Shown piece after piece: positions 43,940 through 53,407 of a stretch of 64,000 nt of DNA (positions within the stretch are counted from its first letter, which is position 1; each line of letters starts with the position of its first letter). This DNA comes from an uncultured Acidobacteriota bacterium (GTDB lineage Bacteria; Acidobacteriota; Blastocatellia; Pyrinomonadales; Pyrinomonadaceae). The DNA lies in the NCBI GenBank assembly GCA_937859595.1, contig CALMAH010000014.1, positions 1 through 64,000 on the forward strand, in the 5' to 3' direction. A program made the translations under genes and the position numbers. The notes under the pieces are model-generated. The model made no database searches. It was not told where the DNA came from and saw nothing but the letters and a program-made list of their open reading frames with translations.

Positions 43940-46228
43940 ATGTCCTCGATTCGCAAAGTTGTCGTGGTCTTTGCCGCCCTCTGGTATGCAGCGGCAGGGA
44001 TTGTTTACGTGTCTGCCGCTCAGCCGCAGGTCACCGTCACGGTCTTGGACGAGGCGGGCCGCGTCGTCGCGGATGCGTCAGTTTCTGTCGTTTCTGCGTT
44101 GGGGGACGAGGTTCGATGCGTCCCGTCAGACAGCTTGTTCATTTGCCCCGCCTCCGACACGGGTGCGGAGATCGTTGTCCGTGCTCCGGGGTTTACCGAG
44201 GCTCGGCGCGGCCTCTCGGGCCTGCCGGGCTCCGGCGGTCTTACGATCGTTCTGACGCCAATTCCGATCAGCGAAAAAGTCGTGATCTCCGCAAGCCGTG
44301 TCGAGACCAGGATCGGTGATACTCCGGTCAGCGTCTCACTCCTCGGCCGTCCGCAGATCGAAAATTCGGCCGCCTCTTCGATGGACGATATTCTACGCCA
44401 GCTTCCCGGATTCTCGATCTTTCGCCGTTCGAGCAGCCGCCACGCGAACCCGACCACGCAGGGAGTTTCGCTTCGCGGTGTCGGTTCGAGCGGTGCAAGC
44501 CGCACACTCGTACTTTCCGACGGCGTTCCGCTGAATGATACCTTCGGCGGCTGGGTACAATGGAATCGTGTAGTGCCGATAGCGATCGAGCAGGTCGAGG
44601 TGGTCCGTGGCGGTGCTTCGAGTCTTTTCGGAAGCGGCTCCCTTAGCGGCACGGTAAACGCGGTTCCCCGTCGTGCCGATGCGGGCAGCATCCTGTCGGC
44701 CGAGACATTTGGAGGAAGCCAGGGAACCTTCTCCGGTTCACTTTTTGCAGGCTCCAGGGTCAAGAATTGGTCGATCGACGGAGTCGCTTCCCATGGCCGG
44801 ACAACGGGATACGTTCTCACCGAACCGATCTCGCGCGGGCCTGTCGATATGCCGGCCGGTTTCCGCGCAAGTAATTTGAGGGTACGCGTCGAGACGGATC
44901 TGGCCGACGGGCTCAGCGTCTTTTTCCGCCCCGCCTACTTTTCCGAATCCAGAACGAACGGAACACCGCTGCAGACGAACAGAACAGTCTCTCGCGACGC
45001 GGTCCTGGGCGGACGTGCGGCCGGCCGGCGGGGCGGCATCGGCCGGTCCGGTCTGGCGTTCGACTGGCGCATCTTCGGCGGCACACAGGGTTATGATCAG
45101 AGCTTTTCTGCCGTCGGCTCCGGACGGTTGACCGAGAACCTGACGCGGCTCCAGCGATCCCCTTCGCGACATTTCGGGGTCTCTACTCAGTTCTCGGCGG
45201 TTGCCGGGCCCCATACGATCGTTGGAGGCTTTGAAGCACGCGGCATTAGCGGTTCAAGCAACGAGGTAGTCTTTGCCGGCGGTGGCCCCTCATTGCTGGT
45301 AGGTTCCGGGGGGCGAGAACGTTCCGTCGGCCTGTTTCTTCAGGACATTTTCTCGATCTCTGACCGGGTGTTGATCTCCGCGAGCGTACGATTTGACCGT
45401 TGGGAAATGCTGCGTGGCCTGGCCTCTACCCGAGATCTCGCGAGTGGAACGATTTCGGCAACCGAGTTCCCCGATCGGAGCGAGACGGCAATTAGCCCCC
45501 GGTTCTCGCTCCTCGTCCGGGCCAGCGACAATATTTCCGTCCACGTCTCGGCGTCGCGTAGCTTTCGTGCACCGACGCTCAATGAACTCTATCGCGGATT
45601 TCGTGTGGGCAACGTGGTCACCGAAGCGAACGAGAACCTGCAGGCCGAACGCGCCTTTAACTTCGAGAGCGGGGCAAGCGTTACGTTCGGTCTGGTATCG
45701 TTCAGGGCCACCGCCTTCGTCGTTGACGTCACCGACGCGATCGGCAATGTTACTATCTCGTCCACGCCAACGCTTATCACCAGGCAGAGAATGAACGCCG
45801 GCCGAACGCGCTCGGTCGGTTTCGAATCCGACGCCGAGATCAGACTTCGCGGCCTTACCCTTAATGCGGGATATCAGTTCGCAGACTCGACCGTTGCGGC
45901 ATTCCCTACGAACCCTGATTTGATCGGGCTTCGAGTGCCGCAGGTCGCAAGAAACCAATTTACTGCCCAGGCCGCATATCATCTCGGCAGATGGAGCTTT
46001 GCCGTTCAGAGCCGAGCATCGGGGGAACAGTTTGATGACGATCTCAATGCCTTTCGCCTCGAACCGTTCATCCAGACCGACGTCTTCGCCTCCGGACGTA
46101 TTGCCCGCCGCCTCACGCTCTTCTTTTCAGTCGAAAATATTACGAACTCGCGTTACTCGGTCGGACGAACGCCGCTGCGTACGATAGGCGCCCCTGTCGG
46201 CTTCCGCACCGGCCTTAGATGGCATTAA
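43940..46228 (+). CDS. TonB-dependent outer-membrane receptor
   Basis: From the ATG at 43940 the protein has 762 residues. After a signal sequence comes a carboxypeptidase-regulatory-like domain (about residues 30-115), a plug domain (TPVSVSLLGRPQIENSAAS, DILRQLPGFSIF, GVSLRGVGSSGASRTLVLSD) and a 22-strand-type barrel ending in a final Trp-His pair (FRTGLRWH). The plug pattern resembles siderophore and cobalamin receptors. The ligand is unknown; no riboswitch or transporter is adjacent. Confidence 0.87.
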   Translation: MSSIRKVVVVFAALWYAAAGIVYVSAAQPQVTVTVLDEAGRVVADASVSVVSALGDEVRCVPSDSLFICPASDTGAEIVVRAPGFTEARRGLSGLPGSGGLTIVLTPIPISEKVVISASRVETRIGDTPVSVSLLGRPQIENSAASSMDDILRQLPGFSIFRRSSSRHANPTTQGVSLRGVGSSGASRTLVLSDGVPLNDTFGGWVQWNRVVPIAIEQVEVVRGGASSLFGSGSLSGTVNAVPRRADAGSILSAETFGGSQGTFSGSLFAGSRVKNWSIDGVASHGRTTGYVLTEPISRGPVDMPAGFRASNLRVRVETDLADGLSVFFRPAYFSESRTNGTPLQTNRTVSRDAVLGGRAAGRRGGIGRSGLAFDWRIFGGTQGYDQSFSAVGSGRLTENLTRLQRSPSRHFGVSTQFSAVAGPHTIVGGFEARGISGSSNEVVFAGGGPSLLVGSGGRERSVGLFLQDIFSISDRVLISASVRFDRWEMLRGLASTRDLASGTISATEFPDRSETAISPRFSLLVRASDNISVHVSASRSFRAPTLNELYRGFRVGNVVTEANENLQAERAFNFESGASVTFGLVSFRATAFVVDVTDAIGNVTISSTPTLITRQRMNAGRTRSVGFESDAEIRLRGLTLNAGYQFADSTVAAFPTNPDLIGLRVPQVARNQFTAQAAYHLGRWSFAVQSRASGEQFDDDLNAFRLEPFIQTDVFASGRIARRLTLFFSVENITNSRYSVGRTPLRTIGAPVGFRTGLRWH

Positions 46229-46264
46229 CAGCGTATACGTGGAGGGAAATGTCTCATGCCAACA

Positions 46265-46290
46265 AAAAGAGGCGTCCACATGGGACGCCC
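46265..46290 (-). terminator. Terminator of the large TonB-receptor gene
   Basis: On the minus strand GGCGTCC pairs with GGACGCC around the loop CATGT, followed by TCTTTTTGTT. It lies just after the stop codon of the 46317-49565 gene and between convergent genes. Confidence 0.75.
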
Positions 46291-46316
46291 TTGCAGTGAT
46301 CATAAGATCCAAAAGG

Positions 46317-49300
46317 CTAAAAGGTCAGCCTTCCGCCGATGATGATCCGCCTGTTGCCGCCGGGCGTTGCCCATTGGTTCAGGAAGTTAGCACCGGCATT
46401 GAGGTTAGCGTTCGGGATGCCGAAGTTGCGTCTGTTCAATGCATTGAACATATCAACTCTCACCTGTGCTCGAACTCGCTCGGTGATCTGCGTGTTCTTG
46501 ATGATACCGAAGTCTATCAGCTCGATATCGTCTGCACGGAGTATGTTCCTGCCCGCACTTCCTACTCTGTCCTGTTGTGTGGTCGGTGAGAAAAAGTTCG
46601 GACATGCATTGCCTGCCACCGGAGTGCCGCAACCCGCACGGATCTGCGGTATCGACATACCTGAGATGTTCGTGGTCGTGATCAGGTTAGGTCGAATTGC
46701 GTTTCCTACCAGGCCCGAGATGCCGTTCAGAGCACCGGCCGGGTCGGAGCCGTTCAATACCGTAAACGGTGCTCCACTCTGGAAAGTGAAGAACGAATTG
46801 AACTGCCAACCGCCGAGAATCCTGCCGACAACGCCGGCCTGATTCTGATAGAACGGAAGCTGATAAACGAAGTTGCCTGTCAGACGATGCGGTCTGTCAT
46901 AACTCGAACGTCCGCGATCGGCCCGAATATTGAACGAATCCTGAGCGACGGCCACCTCACCCGTAGATGGGTTGAAGATCTCCGATGCGGTGTCAATAAA
47001 GGAACTCCAAGTATAGTGGAGACCCGCACTGAAGTTATTGCTCAACCGCTTCTCAAGACTCATCTGCATCGAGTGATAATCGGACGAGGCGGCGTTTGCC
47101 CTTGTCCTTATAACTCCGCGAGTAGGATCTACCCTTGGGCAAAGTACCGCCGGGTTCGGCGGTGCCGGCTGAGCGCAAGCGGTCCTCGGGTTTCCGTCTA
47201 ATGTCTGGAACAGACCCCTGCCGACCGTGCCTACATAACCGATCTTGAACGCCGTGTCCCGATTCAGTTCACGCTGAAACTCCAGAGAGAACTGGTCTGA
47301 TGAAGGTGCGCGAAAGTCGTTTGCCACGACCGTTCTGGTCAGAAGCAATGGCTGTGCGACGTTCGGCGTGGCGGTCGGTATGGCTGTAAACGCACCTGCC
47401 GCAGGCAGGTTGATCGCCGCAACGAACGGGAAGGCCGTAGCCACGTTCAGGTTGATGTTAATGAAGTTCGCATCATACGTTCGAGCATAGCCGCCCCTCA
47501 CAACCAGCTTGTCACCCCCGGTAAGGAAGCCTAAAAATCCCTCGTCGGAAGTTTGCGGGTTCCAGTTGAAACCGATACGCGGCATAAAGTTGTTCGTGTC
47601 GGTGCCCGGTACAGGGTCAAACACGAACCCGGGGTCGTTGTTATTCGCAGCGAGAATGCGCTGGTTAAGTTCCTTGAGATACTTGAAGGAATCACCCGGA
47701 TACTCATAGCGCAGGCCGAAGCTTAGAGTGAAGTTCGGACGAATCCGCCATTGATCCTGGGCAAACCAGTAGAGTTCCCACCATTCGTAGAACCCGAGTA
47801 CGTCACCGCCAACAAGCGGCCTGTTCACGGTCGCGGCTATGTCCGCAACGTCGTTGACATAGTTCTGAAGCGTGGAATAGGCAAGCCGTCCTCGGACCGT
47901 CGGGAAGAAGAAGCTCTTCACCTGCAGCCAACGCCAATCTACACCGAACTTCATTGTATGATCCCCTTTGATAATAGAGATCGAGTCCTGTATCTGGTAG
48001 GTGTTGTTGATACGGAACTGAGGTAGATTGACCGCCAGTCCGATCGCCGTCCTGTTCGCCGCGGCGTTAAAGCCAAGCATACCCAATTCGCTTATCTCGA
48101 TCGAAGGTATCGTCTCTGATGACGGATCGACCGCGTTCGTATTCGAATCGTATCGAGCGTAGGAAAGCCTTAGCTCATTCGTGATGTTGCTGGTCAGCAG
48201 GCTGTTCCAGACAAAGATCGCCGCCTGAGACTTCAGCGTGTTCTGAGTGGTCAAACCCGGCGGTGTCACCTGGCCTATACCGGCGGTGACCTGATCGGTA
48301 AATCGATACCGCCCAAAGATCAGGTTCTTGTCATTGATGCGATGATCTACACGAAAAGACGCCTGGTGATCGTCAAATTTGAACGAAGACGAACCCGTAA
48401 CGTTTCCGAGGGGAACGATATATGTTTGGTTGTTAAAAACAAACGACGCGGTCGTGCCGTTTGCATCACCCGCAGGAACAAAGTTGAGCAGAGCCTGTAT
48501 TTGCGGAAGGTTGCCTACGGCGTTCTGCAGCACCGTTCGGCCTGCTGCCGTCGGTGCACCGCTCAGCGTAAAGCCCGACCCGGATGCCCTATCAGACCAT
48601 TTCTGATAGTCCACAAAGAAATGTGTCCTGTCGCGTCCGTCATAGAACCCAAGGAATACCGGCCCTCCGACGGTAAAGCCTATCTGGTTCTCAAGCCGGA
48701 GAGGAGCATACCTTCGCGAAGGGTCGGTTGCTGCCTGATTACAGAATCCGGCGCTCTTGTCCGTATTGCTGCAGGAGTTCAGTCGTTTGTTGTTGTGAAA
48801 CCAGAAGAGTGAGCCCCGAAGATCATTCGTGCCGGACTTGCCTATGAAATTAACGACCGAGCCGGAGTTTCTGCCGAATTCGGGCAGGAACTGGTTGGTT
48901 GTGATCCTGACTTCCTGAATAGCGTCAGGGTTATTCAATGCAATTTGTCCCCCGGCAACACTGGGATCATTTATGTCCTGGCCGTCGATCATGAAATTGT
49001 TCGAGCGGACGCGGCCGCCGTTAGCAGAAAAGCTGATGCCGTTGGCAAAGCCTGTCTGTCCCGAACCAAGCTGGCTGACGCCGGGAACAGAAAGCAAAAC
49101 GTTGAATACGTTCCTGTTCGGGGCGATTGGAAGTTCAGACAAACGACGCTCGTCAAACCTCGTGCTGACCTCGGCGGTGGTCGTGTTCAGCAGCGAAGCG
49201 TCCGCCGAGACCGTAACGACCTCCTCGACGCCTCCGGCTCTCATCGTTATGTTCAGCACCGCATTCTGGTTTACGACCAGACCAATACCGGTTTGAACAT

Positions 49301-49565
49301 ACTTCGAAAAACTCGCTGCCTCGACAGTTACTTCGTAGCCGCCTAACGGCACATTCACAAAACTAAATCGGCCGTCAGCGCCCGTAACCGCGCTGCGGGT
49401 AAAACCTGTATCAGTATTTCTGATAGTGACCGTTGCCCCTGAAACCACAGCCTGTGCTTCGTCATTGACGCTGCCGGATATTGAACCCGTATTGGACTGG
49501 GAATAGGCCGGGATGGCCAACAACAGAAAGGCAAGCGGAAGTAGGAATCTGCTTGTCTTTTTCAT
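46317..49565 (-). CDS. Oar-like TonB-dependent receptor with carboxypeptidase-regulatory domain
   Basis: The 1082-residue protein begins with a signal peptide, then a carboxypeptidase-regulatory-like domain (TGSISGSVNDEAQAVVSGAT to GGYEVTVEAASFSKY), a plug (LSELPIAPNRNVFNVLLSV) and a very large beta barrel ending RRIIIGGRLTF. This architecture (Oar or SusC-like without SusD) is greatly expanded in Acidobacteria. Likely role: uptake of oligosaccharides, peptides or other large substrates. A strong ribosome-binding site (AGGAGG) precedes the ATG. Confidence 0.9.
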   Translation of the reverse strand: MKKTSRFLLPLAFLLLAIPAYSQSNTGSISGSVNDEAQAVVSGATVTIRNTDTGFTRSAVTGADGRFSFVNVPLGGYEVTVEAASFSKYVQTGIGLVVNQNAVLNITMRAGGVEEVVTVSADASLLNTTTAEVSTRFDERRLSELPIAPNRNVFNVLLSVPGVSQLGSGQTGFANGISFSANGGRVRSNNFMIDGQDINDPSVAGGQIALNNPDAIQEVRITTNQFLPEFGRNSGSVVNFIGKSGTNDLRGSLFWFHNNKRLNSCSNTDKSAGFCNQAATDPSRRYAPLRLENQIGFTVGGPVFLGFYDGRDRTHFFVDYQKWSDRASGSGFTLSGAPTAAGRTVLQNAVGNLPQIQALLNFVPAGDANGTTASFVFNNQTYIVPLGNVTGSSSFKFDDHQASFRVDHRINDKNLIFGRYRFTDQVTAGIGQVTPPGLTTQNTLKSQAAIFVWNSLLTSNITNELRLSYARYDSNTNAVDPSSETIPSIEISELGMLGFNAAANRTAIGLAVNLPQFRINNTYQIQDSISIIKGDHTMKFGVDWRWLQVKSFFFPTVRGRLAYSTLQNYVNDVADIAATVNRPLVGGDVLGFYEWWELYWFAQDQWRIRPNFTLSFGLRYEYPGDSFKYLKELNQRILAANNNDPGFVFDPVPGTDTNNFMPRIGFNWNPQTSDEGFLGFLTGGDKLVVRGGYARTYDANFININLNVATAFPFVAAINLPAAGAFTAIPTATPNVAQPLLLTRTVVANDFRAPSSDQFSLEFQRELNRDTAFKIGYVGTVGRGLFQTLDGNPRTACAQPAPPNPAVLCPRVDPTRGVIRTRANAASSDYHSMQMSLEKRLSNNFSAGLHYTWSSFIDTASEIFNPSTGEVAVAQDSFNIRADRGRSSYDRPHRLTGNFVYQLPFYQNQAGVVGRILGGWQFNSFFTFQSGAPFTVLNGSDPAGALNGISGLVGNAIRPNLITTTNISGMSIPQIRAGCGTPVAGNACPNFFSPTTQQDRVGSAGRNILRADDIELIDFGIIKNTQITERVRAQVRVDMFNALNRRNFGIPNANLNAGANFLNQWATPGGNRRIIIGGRLTF

Positions 49566-49912
49566 CCATTTATCCTCCTAAGATTTTGCAATAAATCCAT
49601 TTCGATCTCCCGTAAGCTATCGACTGCTTCCAATAGGAGATCTTCCCCTTGATATTCGACGTGCAAGGCAATATATGTTCCAAATGTAATTTGTTGTGAT
49701 AACAGGAGTTAGCAGCAGGTGTTACGGTCTTGTTAACGAAATTTTGTTGTATTATCCAAAAAAATGAATCATGTCCGACAGAAGTTCATCTTTCAACAGT
49801 TATTAGCATCCCGAGACCGCGATTTGGGGTGTGCCGGCTCTGCCTTAAAAAACTAAAAGGGCCGCCGTCTCCGGCAAGCCCTTTATTACCCCAAAAATGA
49901 CGCTCTTAAGTT
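49566..49912. other. Intergenic region between two minus-strand genes
   Basis: No gene is seen. The left part is the AT-rich leader of the Oar-like gene with its AGGAGG ribosome-binding site; the right part holds the ferredoxin terminator (listed separately). No regulatory motif stands out. Confidence 0.5.
49856..49884 (-). terminator. Terminator of the ferredoxin gene
   Basis: On the minus strand AAAGGGC pairs with GCCCTTT, with an inner CCG/CGG step, followed by a TTTTTT run. It lies 28 bases after the ferredoxin stop codon. Confidence 0.8.
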
Positions 49913-50209
49913 CTATTCAGGCGGTCCTGAGCAGCCCGGTCCGTGAAGGGCCGGCTGTTTTGTACTGATTATCGGATAATTCTCGGCATCTTTATTTATT
50001 TCGAGCCAGTTTAGATATTCTTCTGGGATCGACATGTCGGAAAAGATGGCTTCTACCGGGCATTCCGGCAGACAGGCGTCGCAATCGATGCAGGTATCGG
50101 GGTTGATCAGCAATCTGTCCGGGGTTTCGTGGAATGCTTCGACCGGGCAGACCGCCGCACAATCTGTGTACTTACAATCAACACAAGGCTCGGCTACGAT
50201 ATAGGTCAT
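49913..50209 (-). CDS. fdxA: 7Fe-type ferredoxin (FdxA-like)
   Basis: From the ATG at 50209 the protein has 98 residues. CVDCKYTDCAAVCP and CIDCDACLPECP carry the Cys ligands of a [3Fe-4S]/[4Fe-4S] ferredoxin of the Azotobacter FdI/FdxA type. The C-terminal extension (SIPEEYLNWLEINKDAE) is usual in that family. An upstream in-frame start would add 41 non-family residues and is rejected. It is divergent from glpX. Confidence 0.9.
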   Translation of the reverse strand: MTYIVAEPCVDCKYTDCAAVCPVEAFHETPDRLLINPDTCIDCDACLPECPVEAIFSDMSIPEEYLNWLEINKDAENYPIISTKQPALHGPGCSGPPE

Positions 50210-50274
50210 TAACTGGTTTAAGCTCCTATTAGGTATATGAGTGCAAAGGTAAAAGCTAATATCGTAACTTCTGG

Positions 50275-50305
50275 TTGTCAAATCGTAGTGAACAAATGCT
50301 AAAAT
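50275..50305 (+). promoter_or_regulatory. Candidate promoter of glpX
   Basis: TTGTCA (50275-50280) and TAAAAT (50300-50305) are separated by 19 bases, 49 bases before the chosen glpX start. The spacing is slightly long. Confidence 0.3.
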
Positions 50306-50354
50306 GCCGTCATTCCTGTTCCGGAGCAACACTCAAAAACAGATGGAGAAAAGC

Positions 50355-51398
50355 ATGACTAACGTTAAAGCCGAGCGCGAATTGGCTTTGGATTTCTTGA
50401 GGGTCACCGAGGCCGCCGCGATAGCGTCAGCTAAAACAATGGGCCAGGGCGACCGAAAACACTCTGACCACGTCGCCGTCGAGGCAATGCGCGAAGTAAT
50501 GGATACGGTCCCTATGCGTGGGCGTATCGTTATCGGTGAGGGCGAGCGAGACGAGGCCCCGATGCTGTTTATCGGCGAGGAACTCGGCGGCCATGCCTTT
50601 TCGGCCGAGGCCCGTACCGAATTTCCTGAGGTGGACATCGCTGTTGACCCCCTCGAAGGGACAAATCTCTGTGCCCTTGGGGCAAACAATGCGATCGCGG
50701 TGCTTGCTGCTTCCGAGCGCGGCGGGCTGCTCAATGCTCCGGACATCTATATGGACAAGATAATAGTCGGCCCTTCATGTAAGGGGGCGGTCGAGCTTGA
50801 TGCTCCGGTCGCCGATAATTTGAAGAATATTGCACGACGGCTGGGCCGTGATGTCGAGGACTTAACGGTGGTCTGCCTTGACCGCGAACGCCACAGGCAG
50901 TTGGTCAACGATGTCCGTTCCGCCGGAGCAAGGATCCGGCTGATATCGGATGGCGACCTTTCGGCCGGTATCTCAGCTGCGGTAGCGGGAACCAATATCC
51001 ACGCCTTGATGGGTATCGGCGGTGCGCCCGAAGGGGTTATAACCGCTGCTGCGATGAAATGTCTCAACGGCGAGATACTTTCAAAATTTGTGTTCGACCC
51101 TGAACGATTGGGAGTTGACCGGACAAAGGTCCCGGCGAAAGAAGTGGTCATCGAAAGGATCAGAAAGATGGGTATTACGGATCCTGATAAGATCTACGAT
51201 ACAAATGATCTGGCTCCGGGCAAGAAGATAATATTTGCCGCGACGGGTGTAACAGATGGCTCGTTGCTGCGAGGTGTTCGTTTCTTTGGTGAAGGAAAAC
51301 GCACCCATTCAGTTGTGATGACCACCGATGCAAAGAGCATCCGGTTCGTGGATACTGTTCACGTCGAGGGTGGCCCCGACGCCGTGATCAGATTTTAG
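50355..51398 (+). CDS. glpX: Class II fructose-1,6-bisphosphatase
   Basis: From the ATG at 50355 (GGAG ten bases upstream) the enzyme has 347 residues. [20 protein letters not shown] and [16 protein letters not shown] carry the metal- and substrate-binding acidic residues of GlpX. It hydrolyses fructose 1,6-bisphosphate, the committed gluconeogenic step. A radical SAM gene and ppsA follow on the same strand. Confidence 0.93.
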   Translation: MTNVKAERELALDFLRVTEAAAIASAKTMGQGDRKHSDHVAVEAMREVMDTVPMRGRIVIGEGERDEAPMLFIGEELGGHAFSAEARTEFPEVDIAVDPLEGTNLCALGANNAIAVLAASERGGLLNAPDIYMDKIIVGPSCKGAVELDAPVADNLKNIARRLGRDVEDLTVVCLDRERHRQLVNDVRSAGARIRLISDGDLSAGISAAVAGTNIHALMGIGGAPEGVITAAAMKCLNGEILSKFVFDPERLGVDRTKVPAKEVVIERIRKMGITDPDKIYDTNDLAPGKKIIFAATGVTDGSLLRGVRFFGEGKRTHSVVMTTDAKSIRFVDTVHVEGGPDAVIRF

Positions 51399-51497
51399 TG
51401 AGTGCTGGATCATTGCAGCATTCGCTTTCGTTATCTTGCTGCTGTAGGGGCAGCGATTCTCCCCAAAAATTGGTTATATAGAAAAGTGGAGGAATTG

Positions 51498-53315
51498 ATG
51501 AGCATTAAGACCCTGAATGACAAAAATGGTACGACGACTAACGGGGCCGGAAACGTGCATTCCAATGGAAACCGTGCTGTTGACGATCAGGGCAAATTGA
51601 TCGTTCTTACAGCGCCTCTTACCGAGGCGATCGACCACGCCGGTTATTTTATCCAGATGGCAATGGCCTCGTTGCCGATTTGGCTTGAGGGCATCCTAAA
51701 CCGTAAGTACCCCGAATGGCGCAATGTCGAACACAATCCGGACGGTTCCGCAAAGTATATGCCTGCGGGCGTCCGTCTTGTTGAGAAATCGCTTGAGCGG
51801 GTTTATGACAAGGAGGACATCGTCTCCTGCTTTCCCGAAGACCTCGAAAAGTTTATCGGACCGCGAACACGAGTAGTGGCGGTATCGACACATAACCCCC
51901 TCGGCGTAACGTTTGCCGCAGGTGTCTATACCTCGATCTTCGGCTCCTCAAAGATGCCGATAAATTCTCATTATTCGCGCGAGCTCTTCGCTCAGATTAA
52001 GAGCAACCCCCACCGTGAAAACTTCAAGGTCATAGTTGGCGGTTCTGGTGGTTGGCAGATCATACAGACGGACATGTATGACGAGCTGGGCATTGACTGT
52101 GTCGTCGAGGGGCGAAGCGAATCAGAGGACACTCTTGAGCTTTTTGCTAAGGCGGTCGCCGGCGAGGAATTGCCAAAAGAGGTAACGGTCGTCCATCCGA
52201 AAGAGCGAGAGGCAATAATGTTCCCGGACACGCGCACTACCTTCGGTGTAGTCGAGATGACCACGGGCTGCGGACGGCGGTGTAAGTTCTGCGTCCCTGA
52301 TCTTAACCCGCAGATCGACCTGCCGAAAGACAAGATAATGAAGGCCGTTCGGGCAAATGTAGCTCAGGGAAACAAGCAGATCTCGCTCGCAACCGAGGAT
52401 ATGTTCATCTGGGGACAGGTCCATACGGACACCCCCTTCTATTTCCCAAACCGCGAGGCCTTGGTCGATCTTTACCGCGACATCGTCGAAACTCCCGGTG
52501 TCGAACAACACGTTTTGAGCCATTCAACCATCGCCCCGGCTGTCGTTGACCCGATACTTATCAAGCAGCTTTCCGAGATCTTGCTGCCGAAAAGCCCCAT
52601 CCATTTTCCGTATCTGAGCAGCCACCCAGAAAAGAAGGCCCTCGCTCCGCTCATCGGGCTTGAGACGGGCTCCGTCCGGATGGCGAAAAAGATAATGCCG
52701 AGCAAGGGCGTGCCGTTTTCCATAGAGGATTGGCCCAGTATCGTTCTGGAAGGGCTTCGCGTCCTAAACGAGAACAACTGGTTCCCCGCTATGACGCTCA
52801 TTGTCGGAAATCCGGACGAGACCGACGAGGACATCATGGAGACCCTCGATCTCGTTTATGAAATGGAAAGACGCGGCCTTTTCGCGTTTCTAATCCCATC
52901 GATCTTCACTCCTCTGCATGATACGAGGATGGAGATGGAAAAGGGCGTCACGCAAACGCGTCAGCTTACGCCTCTGCAATGGCAGTTGATGATGAAGTGT
53001 TGGAAGATGAATCTCCGGCCCGGACAGTATAGCTGGTGGGGGCCGACGGCGTGGAGAGTGGGGTCGCTCGGTATGTGGCTTTACAAGCTCAGAAAGCTCA
53101 ACGGGCCAAATTTTACGTACCCGCTCTTTATGTTTTCAGGCATCCTCTCGGAAAAGCGTCTTGCGAAAATGGGCAAGATCTATATTGGTAAACCGCTTGA
53201 GACGAAGGACCGAAAAGAGCTGCTCGCCACTCTCAAGCCAAAGATGCTGAAACACCTGCGGGAGGACAACGGCGACCTTCCCGAAGGTTTTCAGACAATG
53301 GTAGCAGCAGGTTAG
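51498..53315 (+). CDS. Large radical SAM protein, unknown substrate
   Basis: From the ATG at 51498 (GGAGG upstream) the protein has 605 residues. The N-terminal 220 residues contain a possible cobalamin-binding-like Rossmann region (VVAVSTHNPLGVTFAAGVY, KVIVGGSGGWQII). The radical SAM Cys are in MTTGCGRRCKFCVPDLN (CxxxCxxC). LIGLETGSVRMAKKIM and MTLIVGNPDETDEDI are later core motifs. The C-terminal 100 residues contain aromatic, possibly membrane-associated segments. It lies between glpX and ppsA, an uncommon context. Substrate not identifiable. Confidence 0.82.
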   Translation: MSIKTLNDKNGTTTNGAGNVHSNGNRAVDDQGKLIVLTAPLTEAIDHAGYFIQMAMASLPIWLEGILNRKYPEWRNVEHNPDGSAKYMPAGVRLVEKSLERVYDKEDIVSCFPEDLEKFIGPRTRVVAVSTHNPLGVTFAAGVYTSIFGSSKMPINSHYSRELFAQIKSNPHRENFKVIVGGSGGWQIIQTDMYDELGIDCVVEGRSESEDTLELFAKAVAGEELPKEVTVVHPKEREAIMFPDTRTTFGVVEMTTGCGRRCKFCVPDLNPQIDLPKDKIMKAVRANVAQGNKQISLATEDMFIWGQVHTDTPFYFPNREALVDLYRDIVETPGVEQHVLSHSTIAPAVVDPILIKQLSEILLPKSPIHFPYLSSHPEKKALAPLIGLETGSVRMAKKIMPSKGVPFSIEDWPSIVLEGLRVLNENNWFPAMTLIVGNPDETDEDIMETLDLVYEMERRGLFAFLIPSIFTPLHDTRMEMEKGVTQTRQLTPLQWQLMMKCWKMNLRPGQYSWWGPTAWRVGSLGMWLYKLRKLNGPNFTYPLFMFSGILSEKRLAKMGKIYIGKPLETKDRKELLATLKPKMLKHLREDNGDLPEGFQTMVAAG

Positions 53316-53407
53316 GCGTCCGTTCACGGAATATCTCTCCCGGAAAGGGTGCTTATTCGATCTTGCCGGCGGCGTTCGACCGTCGTGGTGCTATCGAATT
53401 TTCTGCT